The notes under the pieces are model-generated. The model ran no database searches and was not told the DNA's origin. It saw only the letters and a list, made by a program, of their open reading frames with translations. A stretch of 20,599 nt of DNA from a virus, in the IMG/VR virus record IMGVR_UViG_3300025598_001575, positions 1 through 20,599 of that record; one strand, written 5' to 3'. The first letter of the stretch is position 1. Every line of letters starts with the position of its first letter. Shown here in pieces: positions 6,619 through 13,480 of the stretch. The translations under genes were made by a program, and so were the position numbers.

Positions 6619-7539
6619 TTATTGACGAGGAAACTTAAAATAAGGGTGCTTTACGTCAATAAGACGTTTATCTAGTAACTTTTTACTTGAAGCGCGAGTT
6701 GGTACAATATCCCAACCACCACGACGAGCATAAAAGCAAGTTACTAATAGTTCATCTGGTTCTAATAAGTCCCAAAGGCGTTTGTAAGCAGCTTCACAGA
6801 TTTCTTCGTGGAAGTGACATTCATTACGGAATGATACAATCCATTCTAATAAAGACTTTTCTGTAACAGCTTTAGGTCCTTTATAATAAATGAAAATATC
6901 GCCTGAATCTGGTTGCTTAGTAATCTTACAATTAGAGCGTAGTAACGTACTCATACAACGGTAACTTACATCAGTAATTTGATCGTTTACTTGTAGTAGT
7001 TTTGCATCTTCGTTAAATACAGTAAACTCAATCTTTTCTGCACCTTTAGTCTTTTCTAATACAGGCCAGAATTCTTGGTTGTAATTATTATACCAAGCAT
7101 CGCGTTGAACATTAGTTTCTTTGTCTACTGTTTGAGGAAATAACTCTACTTTAACATCAGTTTCTAGTAATAAAGATAAGTCTTTAGAAGCTGTTTGCTT
7201 AATGTTCTTAAGTACTTCTTTAGTGTTCTTACCCATTTTCTGCATATTAAATGAATTCCAGTATAGCTTCATTGACTTAGACTCTACAATGAAATCATTT
7301 TCAGCAGAATAAACTACTTTAGCAACACAAGTAACAGGTAAACCGTTATCTGTTAATGCACTACATTCATAACCGTTCCAAATGTCGTGACCTACGAAAG
7401 GTAAGAAACCGTTCTTAAGATCAAGATGGGTACGGTTACGTTGGCGCTCTTCACGCACCAAAATCTCTGGTGTGTAAGTGGTAGGAGAGTCAACTCTCTG
7501 ACCAAGTACTTTGTCAATATTATTAGTATTATAGCTCAT
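6619..7539 (-). CDS. queF: QueF, NADPH-dependent 7-cyano-7-deazaguanine (preQ0) reductase
   Basis: Reduces the nitrile of preQ0 to the aminomethyl of preQ1, a four-electron reduction using two NADPH. At 306 residues it is the long, two-module type found in E. coli (282). Similarity runs along its length: LPFVGHDIWNGYECSAL (46-62), the family motif ESKSMKLYWNSFN (86-98), the active-site segment LLRSNCKITKQPDSGDI (199-215) with catalytic Cys204 and Asp211, SFRNECHFHEE (236-246) with substrate-binding His244/Glu245, and ARRGGWDIVPTRAS (271-284). All key residues are present, so it should be active. It overlaps the upstream kinase gene by 11 bases and closes a chain of genes that includes DpdA. 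With DpdA present, DNA rather than tRNA queuosine is the likely destination of the preQ1. Confidence 0.96.
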   Translation of the reverse strand: MSYNTNNIDKVLGQRVDSPTTYTPEILVREERQRNRTHLDLKNGFLPFVGHDIWNGYECSALTDNGLPVTCVAKVVYSAENDFIVESKSMKLYWNSFNMQKMGKNTKEVLKNIKQTASKDLSLLLETDVKVELFPQTVDKETNVQRDAWYNNYNQEFWPVLEKTKGAEKIEFTVFNEDAKLLQVNDQITDVSYRCMSTLLRSNCKITKQPDSGDIFIYYKGPKAVTEKSLLEWIVSFRNECHFHEEICEAAYKRLWDLLEPDELLVTCFYARRGGWDIVPTRASSKKLLDKRLIDVKHPYFKFPRQ

Positions 7540-8104
7540 TGGTGAAATCTTTCTTTATCTCTGTAATTACTTTATTAACTCTTTCTTCTACTGTACCTGA
7601 TACATAAACAAGTTTATCAGTAGGCATTGAAAAATGCTTAAGATAGAAATCAAACTGTTTTACAACTCCGTCAAAAAACTCTTTACCTGTACTTCTCTCT
7701 CCATCATCTTTGATATCAAGTTCAGGTACGACATAAAAAATCTTATCATAAGTCTTTAGTAATTCTTCGTAAACAACTAAAGCAGCTTGATATACGTCTT
7801 TATTTACCTGACCTTTTTCATAAAAATAAGTAGTATAAGCAATACCATCTAAAGCACCTCTATCTAATATCCAGTTACCCGGAGTTAAACCATACTCTAA
7901 ATGTCTAGCCATTACCAAATATTGAGTTAAAGAAGTACCACCTTCATTAATAGGTACATTTAAGTCTTTTAAACCTCTCGTTAAGTTAGTTCTAAAAGAA
8001 AAATGATTATCATCTAACAATAATTCATTCTTTAGAGCTTTTACTAAAGTAGTTTTACCTTGTGAATGAGCGCCACAAATTGCAGCTTTATAGTTTGTTC
8101 TCAT
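7529..8104 (-). CDS. P-loop NTPase/kinase of the NadR/AAA_28 type
   Basis: A 191-residue nucleotide-binding protein. Walker A is GAHSQGKTT (11-19). ILDRGALDGIAY (79-90) corresponds to the DR(S/G) motif of nucleoside/nucleotide kinases, where it contacts the substrate. DDGERSTGKEFFDGV in the second half matches the lid region of NadR-type nicotinamide riboside kinases. Phage proteins of this kind are annotated as AAA_28 ATPases or thymidylate-kinase-like; the substrate is not predictable from what I see. It overlaps the formyltransferase-like gene upstream by an ATGA junction and queF downstream by 11 bases, so it is an integral member of the 7-deazaguanine cassette. It could act on a nucleotide precursor, on NAD metabolism (QueF needs NADPH), or independently. 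Confidence 0.8.
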   Translation of the reverse strand: MRTNYKAAICGAHSQGKTTLVKALKNELLLDDNHFSFRTNLTRGLKDLNVPINEGGTSLTQYLVMARHLEYGLTPGNWILDRGALDGIAYTTYFYEKGQVNKDVYQAALVVYEELLKTYDKIFYVVPELDIKDDGERSTGKEFFDGVVKQFDFYLKHFSMPTDKLVYVSGTVEERVNKVITEIKKDFTNEL

Positions 8105-8685
8105 AGTTTATTATTTAATAGACTTTTTCGCATAAAGCCAACCCAATTTTCAATTGCTAGCTTATGCAATCTTACAATATAATCGTTTAAACTATTAAAT
8201 TCTTTGTAAATACTTTCGCTATAAAACTCTTTCTCAGACACGACTTTACCAGCATCTACTTCTGGTATTACCTCGTGAATAACATGCCCGTGTAATTTGT
8301 ACGGTTTTTCGAAGTGTTTATACCATACTTTAGCTTGAGGATCTTTGCCTTTTAATTCAGGAAACTTAGTAATAAGACCTGGATGCCCATTGTATATCTT
8401 AAATCTACCACAGATCTCTGGTGGTAATATACGAAGATAACCGTGAAGCGTAATAACATCAGCATTTCTAATAGCTTCACGGTATTCTTCTACAGTCGGT
8501 TTCTTGGGTAAAAATATAAAACGATCAAAACATCTTTCTAGAAGATCAGGATTAATTTTATCCATTTCTTCAAAGCTTTTATTAGTTATAATTGCATCCG
8601 GAAACCTACCAATATTTTTAGATATTTCGTATATCTCAGAGCCGCTCTGAGAGAAAAATGTTTTCCAAGTTAAGGTACGTTTCAT
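8101..8685 (-). CDS. PurN-like formyltransferase, candidate dPreQ1 formyltransferase (DpdN-type)
   Basis: A 194-residue member of the formyltransferase fold, close in length to PurN (about 212). The active-site block ITLHGYLRILPPEICGRF (78-95), IYNGHPGLI (97-105) and HEVIPEVDAGKVV (137-149) aligns with PurN VLAGFMRILSP, LNIHPSLL and VTDELDGGPVI. The catalytic trio of PurN (Asn106, His108, Asp144) corresponds to Asn99, His101 and Asp144. The N-terminal phosphate-binding loop is altered (FSQSGSEIYE in place of SGNGSN), suggesting a different substrate. The gene is joined by ATGA overlaps to the 76-residue gene and the kinase. Published work on 7-deazaguanine phages (from memory) predicts a dPreQ1 formyltransferase called DpdN; the position between DpdA and QueF makes this the best call here. 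A true purine-synthesis role is less likely. Confidence 0.8.
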   Translation of the reverse strand: MKRTLTWKTFFSQSGSEIYEISKNIGRFPDAIITNKSFEEMDKINPDLLERCFDRFIFLPKKPTVEEYREAIRNADVITLHGYLRILPPEICGRFKIYNGHPGLITKFPELKGKDPQAKVWYKHFEKPYKLHGHVIHEVIPEVDAGKVVSEKEFYSESIYKEFNSLNDYIVRLHKLAIENWVGFMRKSLLNNKL

Positions 8686-8912
8686 ATGTTTAGTCGATAC
8701 CCTATTGTATTATCACTAAAGAAAATAACAAGCGTAAAGTCAACAATACCGTGTTTTATTATGTAAGGTTTAACATCTGCAAGCTCTTTTACCGGGAGTT
8801 CTTTATTACGAATACAATCCCAAAAATAATAATCGCGGATATAAACAGAATTGGCCAGTAAGTGAGGATAGTTTGCATGTACTGAGTTAGTTATAGCTTC
8901 TAAAGTGGTCAT
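8682..8912 (-). CDS. 76-residue protein of unknown function inside the DpdA/QueF cassette
   Basis: I do not recognise this protein. It has a helical N-terminus (TLEAITNSVHANYPHLL), an aromatic segment with YIRDYYFWDC (24-33), a central LPVKELADVKPYIIKH, and a beta-like C-terminal hairpin VDFTLVIFFSDNTIGYRLNI. No metal ligands or catalytic motifs stand out. Both ends are 4-base ATGA overlaps (with DpdA upstream and the formyltransferase downstream), so it is translated as part of the modification cassette. Candidate roles are a DpdA accessory subunit or a specificity factor; this is inference from location only. Confidence 0.8.
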   Translation of the reverse strand: MTTLEAITNSVHANYPHLLANSVYIRDYYFWDCIRNKELPVKELADVKPYIIKHGIVDFTLVIFFSDNTIGYRLNI

Positions 8913-9715
8913 CCATTAACAAAGTTTCTAAACTGAATTAAATTACTTGCAATAATTCTTTCTTGTATTTCATCTGGTACTACATCTAAAAGATCTACTA
9001 GCTTAGTAGATTCTTTCTTCCAGTTACCTATTGCATCAGTATATCTTACTCTTTTAATACCATGTACAATAGGAGATGAAGTATCTAGTGTTTCTATCCA
9101 GCTATACTCAGGTCCTTGATAGAAACTAAATTCTCTAGGGTGTGCACAACCTAATAAATGGTGAGGTTTATCTTTATTAATAATACCGTCATTCATTAAC
9201 TGAGTTAAAGTCATTACTCTACCCATCATATAAGATACCCACTTGTTAGGATGCGGGAATAATTTGAGGTAATAAGAATAGTCAAATGATATAGCTAACT
9301 TATCTACACCAATTTCTTGATCTAAAGCTACATAACACTTAACTAACTCGCCGTAAGTCTTACCTTGTACAACACCAATAGTTTTAGAATTACTAACAAA
9401 GTCCCATTCTTTCCATAAGCATTTCTTAGCTGAATCTATAGTACCCTGACAGTCTTCTAATACGTCTGGTATAATATATTCTGTAGGATTTAGTTTTTGT
9501 ATCCAGTGTGCATAGCGTTTAGGGTCAAAAGAGGTACCTAACTCAAATATAGAGTTATCTAGCAAAACATGGCGGCCCATTTTAACACTATCTTCAAAGA
9601 ACTTATAGTATTGCGGGTGAGTTTCAAAGAGGTGCACGAGTGCATAGCAGTAATCGTTGTATGTACGAGAGATCTCGAGCATACTTAAAGGAGATTCGTG
9701 AGATATTTTAATCAT
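8909..9715 (-). CDS. dpdA: DpdA, DNA guanine transglycosylase (TGT-like)
   Basis: Exchanges guanine in DNA for a free 7-deazaguanine base, the DNA counterpart of tRNA-guanine transglycosylase. Over 268 residues the TGT barrel landmarks appear in order: LLDNSIFELG (51-60) for the SDSGGFQ loop with catalytic-type Asp53, IIPDVLEDC (81-89) for the FDDC substrate-binding strand, TIGVVQGKTYGEL (112-124) for GIVQGG, HHLLGCAHPREF (185-196) for LMGVG, and IETLDTSSPIV (207-217), where Asp211 is the likely nucleophile corresponding to TGT Asp280. The TGT zinc site (CxCxxC...H) is absent and the protein is shorter than bacterial TGT (about 375), as expected for phage DpdA. It overlaps the DNA polymerase stop by ATGA. 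Which DpdA subfamily it belongs to cannot be decided by eye. Confidence 0.88.
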   Translation of the reverse strand: MIKISHESPLSMLEISRTYNDYCYALVHLFETHPQYYKFFEDSVKMGRHVLLDNSIFELGTSFDPKRYAHWIQKLNPTEYIIPDVLEDCQGTIDSAKKCLWKEWDFVSNSKTIGVVQGKTYGELVKCYVALDQEIGVDKLAISFDYSYYLKLFPHPNKWVSYMMGRVMTLTQLMNDGIINKDKPHHLLGCAHPREFSFYQGPEYSWIETLDTSSPIVHGIKRVRYTDAIGNWKKESTKLVDLLDVVPDEIQERIIASNLIQFRNFVNG

Positions 9716-12273
9716 GTGAATAAGTCGAATAGGTCTGTTGTTACTTCGTTAGTTAAATCTGGTAATCGCCATCCAATAGCTTCATATACAGCTAATATAG
9801 GCGGTTTAATTATTGTATCAAACATTTCAATATAGTCTACTTGAAACTCATTAAATTCTGGTGGAAAGTTGTAAGGATAGCAAAGAGTATCGATATTATA
9901 CTTGTTTGGTGCAATATAAATCTTCTTTACTTTGCCACCAGAAGTAATCCGTTCGTATTTTGTTTCTAGCTTCAAATGCTTCAACAAATGATTGTACCAT
10001 AAAGCACCCTTAACGTGATTTGGAGTACCTGTACCGATTTTAAAGCCATCTGCTTTAACTTCGTATTTCTCTAAATCACTGAGACCACCACGAATAGCTA
10101 TTTCATCAACAGGTAACAGTTTAAAAGCATCATAAACCTCTTTATAAAGACTGTTTGCTTTTATTTGATCCTGACCTAACAAAGAGTTCTCAATAACCTT
10201 CTTAATCAGTTCTTTTGCTTTCTTAGGTGTAGTAGATCTAGCGATTTCAACCCCGACATATTTAAACTTATTAACGTTTGCACCTTCATCGTTTAGTACA
10301 TGAATAATGTAACGTTTTTTCTGTAGATAAACACCTACATCACAAATCGATTCACGTTTAAAGAAGTAACGAGGATCGGTAGACTTAAATTCTGCAGCAG
10401 ACCAACGTTTAATTTCGTTATTTAAGTATGTACCAATATCTTTATCAATTAAATCTAAACCTTCTGGAGTTACTTTACCGTTAGCAAATAACTTTATCTT
10501 AAGCTTATCAACAATCGGTTGAATAGTAACATGAGTACTGTCAGTATCACCATATATGTTAAGAGAAACGTCAACATTGTATTTTTCTTTAGCATATGTA
10601 TCAAGGATGACACCTGCCTGCTTAACCACTGACTGCCCAGTAAGAGTAATACTACCGGCATGATCGCTATCGCAAATAGGACTAAACTTATTAGCAAAAA
10701 CCCCGTAAATAGAATTGAGAAGAATCTTAATGACGTGCTGGATGGTGTCAGCTCGTTCCATATTAAACTTACACGTTTTATATTCATCAGTATCTGGGGT
10801 TAAATTACTTAGTTGTTTCTTATAATCAATGTACTGGTTCTTATTTCTTACACGCTCACTATAAAGACCGTCAATTAACGAAGGTACTACACCTTTCTTT
10901 TTCTGAGTATACAAAACATTAGCTTTAGATATAGCTAACTTTTCTATATCCATCAACTTTTCAAGTTTTTCATTAGGCACTGTCTTTTCAGAACCGTTAG
11001 CTAATAATAGTGTTGTCTCTGTGTCAGATTTACGTAAGATCTTACCTATCTTAGTCTCAGGTGAGATATTAAGAGTAATAATAGTGTTAGGGTATAGAGA
11101 GTTAGCGTCATAACTCACGATAGAGGTCTTTAAACCACGTTCTGGATCTCTAACATAACCACCTTCAATTTCATCTCTAGTAGGACCAGACACAAACGTT
11201 GGTATAACTAAGCCGTGTTTATATGCTTCTAAAGCAACACAACCGGTAACAATCTGAACTTTACCTAGTGCAGCTTCAAAGCTAGTTAACCCTTTATAAG
11301 CTAACATACGAATGATCTTAAAGAACTGCAATTTCTTTTCCATTCGTACTAACAGGTCAACGTCTTGAATATTATAGTCTACAAAGTTATTCCAATCATT
11401 TTCAGATAAAGAAGCTAAGTTAGTAGCATTGATAGCTAGTTTACCTTCACCTAACTCATGTTGTGCTACAAAGTTTAGCGCGTATGACTCTAATAAACCA
11501 CGTGCAAAGCCTTTATATACTTCAAGATAGTCCATTGCAGACATACCATGAATATACCAACGATCTAACTCTTGTCCTTTAACGAAAATACCTTTACGGC
11601 ACCAAAGACTTTTTAACGGTGATAAACGTTTAGCAGCGTTTTCACCTAATAAGTTATTGATACGGTTAATAGTATAAGGAAAGTCGAAAAAGTCTGTGTT
11701 CCAACCAGATAAGATATCTGGGTAGTAATCGTTTTCCCAAAATTCTAGAAACTTATTAAGTAGATCTATTTCGCCGCTACATTCTGTGTATACAACGTTC
11801 TTACGAGACGGGGTATAAGGTTTACAACCCCAGGTATAAAACGTTTCAGATAAGTTATCATATATCGTTATAAGATTGATAGGATGCTTAGCATCCTTAG
11901 CTTCAGGAAACTCATCTGGAGAATAGACTTCGATATCTAGAAAACAAACCTTTAAAGGGTTAGCAGAAAACTCAGGTTTCTCGTATTCATCTTTAAACTT
12001 CTCAATAAGAAACTGTTGTTCTACCTGAATATTATGAAATAGTCTCTTAATAGCACCATCCTGTGCAGCCTTATTACGTTCGAAGGCATTAGGAAAGACT
12101 TTCTTTTTTAGTTTAGTCTTAAAAATAGACAAAGCATCAGCATTGTCCTGATTAGTCTCTATGTAGAAATAGGGACTATAAGGTTCCTTTTTAACTACCC
12201 GTTTACCGTTTTTATCCCAGGTAAATAGATATGCTAATGCTTCTCTTGAATTGTAATATACGTTACGATACAC
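9712..12273 (-). CDS. 43: DNA polymerase, family B, T4 gp43-like, with 3'-5' exonuclease
   Basis: An 853-residue replicative polymerase. Proofreading motifs: Exo I FLDIEVYSPDEFP (Asp113, Glu115), Exo II SGWNTDFFDFPY (Asp197), Exo III YNIQDVDLL (Tyr300, Asp304). Polymerase motifs: A SYDANSLYPNTI (Asp389), B KILLNSIYGV (516-525), C YGDTDST (574-580, Asp576 and Asp578), and KKRYI (652-656). The C-terminus TTDLFDLFT matches the T4 gp43 tail SLFDMFDF, which binds the sliding clamp. The start is a GTG at 12273; the nearest upstream ATG (12280) is out of frame. T4 gp43 is 898 residues, so this is full length and intact. It follows a glycosyltransferase gene by 31 bases, and its TGA overlaps the DpdA start, linking replication and DNA modification in expression. 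Confidence 0.98.
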   Translation of the reverse strand: MYRNVYYNSREALAYLFTWDKNGKRVVKKEPYSPYFYIETNQDNADALSIFKTKLKKKVFPNAFERNKAAQDGAIKRLFHNIQVEQQFLIEKFKDEYEKPEFSANPLKVCFLDIEVYSPDEFPEAKDAKHPINLITIYDNLSETFYTWGCKPYTPSRKNVVYTECSGEIDLLNKFLEFWENDYYPDILSGWNTDFFDFPYTINRINNLLGENAAKRLSPLKSLWCRKGIFVKGQELDRWYIHGMSAMDYLEVYKGFARGLLESYALNFVAQHELGEGKLAINATNLASLSENDWNNFVDYNIQDVDLLVRMEKKLQFFKIIRMLAYKGLTSFEAALGKVQIVTGCVALEAYKHGLVIPTFVSGPTRDEIEGGYVRDPERGLKTSIVSYDANSLYPNTIITLNISPETKIGKILRKSDTETTLLLANGSEKTVPNEKLEKLMDIEKLAISKANVLYTQKKKGVVPSLIDGLYSERVRNKNQYIDYKKQLSNLTPDTDEYKTCKFNMERADTIQHVIKILLNSIYGVFANKFSPICDSDHAGSITLTGQSVVKQAGVILDTYAKEKYNVDVSLNIYGDTDSTHVTIQPIVDKLKIKLFANGKVTPEGLDLIDKDIGTYLNNEIKRWSAAEFKSTDPRYFFKRESICDVGVYLQKKRYIIHVLNDEGANVNKFKYVGVEIARSTTPKKAKELIKKVIENSLLGQDQIKANSLYKEVYDAFKLLPVDEIAIRGGLSDLEKYEVKADGFKIGTGTPNHVKGALWYNHLLKHLKLETKYERITSGGKVKKIYIAPNKYNIDTLCYPYNFPPEFNEFQVDYIEMFDTIIKPPILAVYEAIGWRLPDLTNEVTTDLFDLFT

Positions 12274-12304
12274 AAAACATATTATGTACCATCTTACAAA
12301 CTAA

Positions 12305-13480
12305 TCAAGAAGGAAAGTAAACTTTCATGTGCTCGTCAATATGATCTTCAAGCCAGTATTGAGTTGCTACTTTACGTGCATGATCCGATTCAGTTAAGTA
12401 TTGTTTGCGGTTATTGCAAAGCTTCTTAACTAAATCCATCATTTCATCCGGGGTATCAAACCTTAAAGGTGCAACTGGGTCTGTATTATATGGTGGTGCA
12501 TCTTGACACAAGCAAGGTACACCTAACGCACCAGCTTCAAGATACTTGATAGGTGCTTTTGCATAATTAAACTTGTTATTTTGTAAAGGTGCAAATGCTA
12601 AATTAAGCTTTAATGCATCAAATGCATAACTATAATCATATAATGATCTCCATGGAGTGTATTCAATATCTCCAGAACGTACTAAATCTTGTAGTTCGTA
12701 CGGAACACCACCCATGAATACCCACTTATACTGTTTATATGTTTTACGTATAATAGGTATATACGGATCAATATCATCTTGTATACCAGGTAATCTATCA
12801 ACATTTAAGTGTGTAGGGCTACCAACGTAACCGATACGCGGTCTCTTTACATTATAATCAAAGTTGTCAACTACTTTCTTTTTATCGTAAAAACGATCTA
12901 TCCAAAACTTAGGTAAATAATTAGGTACTACTATTGCAGGTACACCTGTTTTTTCAGTGTAGTAGTCTGCCATAAACTTAGTAGGACATGTAATAGCGTC
13001 GCAATGCTTAATAATCTCAACTGCTGTTTTCGCAATAATAGGATCAACGAAAGCTTGTCTAGATTTATTATATAACGGGATGTCTTCAGGGAAAATAACA
13101 TCGTCAATCTCATAATAGAGTTTAAACTTATTACCTTTATTAGATGTATCTCTTAAAAACTTTACAAACTGCAATTGAGGTTCAGTGACTTGTCGTTGTA
13201 TCTTTACAGATTTTACGTTAGCATAATAACGCGGATCTAAAAGCATCATTGTAGAGTTAGTAATAACTCCTTTACCAGATGAGTTAATTAAAGCCTCTGG
13301 CCAGTGTATACGCCAAAAACCACAACCACCATGGTCAGCAGCAAAACTAATAGCCATGTTAGCTGGTGGGTTAGGAGATGCAGAAGGTGCTGGTGGAGTT
13401 TCAGGTGCCTGAAGTGGTGACCCAAAAACAGGTGCTCCAATTGGAAGTTGAGGTGCTCCGAGAACGAAGGAATTATTCAT
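12305..13480 (-). CDS. Glycosyltransferase, GT-B fold (GT4-like), with Pro-rich N-terminus
   Basis: A 391-residue protein. Residues 1-41 are a Pro/Ala-rich, disordered leader (ETPPAPSASPNPPANM); the enzyme proper begins near MAISFAADHGGCGFWRIHWP (42-61). An acceptor-domain segment YYEIDDVIF (122-130) is followed by CDAITCPTKFMADYY (160-174), PAIVVPNYLP, RIGYVGSPTHLNV (215-227) opening the nucleotide-sugar domain, WVFMGGVP, and the donor-binding APLQNNKFNYAKAPIKYLEAGALGVP (297-322), typical of GT1/GT4 C-terminal domains. The acceptor is unknown. The start overlaps the gp46 stop by 8 bases and the gene ends 31 bases before DNA polymerase. Met42 is an alternative start, but the extension is open and well placed, so I keep the longer form. 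Confidence 0.85.
   Translation of the reverse strand: MNNSFVLGAPQLPIGAPVFGSPLQAPETPPAPSASPNPPANMAISFAADHGGCGFWRIHWPEALINSSGKGVITNSTMMLLDPRYYANVKSVKIQRQVTEPQLQFVKFLRDTSNKGNKFKLYYEIDDVIFPEDIPLYNKSRQAFVDPIIAKTAVEIIKHCDAITCPTKFMADYYTEKTGVPAIVVPNYLPKFWIDRFYDKKKVVDNFDYNVKRPRIGYVGSPTHLNVDRLPGIQDDIDPYIPIIRKTYKQYKWVFMGGVPYELQDLVRSGDIEYTPWRSLYDYSYAFDALKLNLAFAPLQNNKFNYAKAPIKYLEAGALGVPCLCQDAPPYNTDPVAPLRFDTPDEMMDLVKKLCNNRKQYLTESDHARKVATQYWLEDHIDEHMKVYFPS

Noticed and set aside
8101-8685. Calling the formyltransferase PurN for phage purine synthesis
   Set aside because: The phosphate-binding N-terminal loop is altered, no other purine-synthesis gene is present, and the gene is embedded in the QueF/DpdA chain.
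8909-9715. Calling DpdA a tRNA-guanine transglycosylase for queuosine
   Set aside because: It is much shorter than bacterial TGT, lacks the CxCxxC zinc site, and sits in a phage replication operon; the DNA-acting family fits better.
10494-10787. A 97-codon minus-strand frame with very hydrophobic, membrane-like translation
   Set aside because: It lies wholly inside the DNA polymerase gene in another frame, across motifs B and C; the hydrophobicity is a frame artefact.
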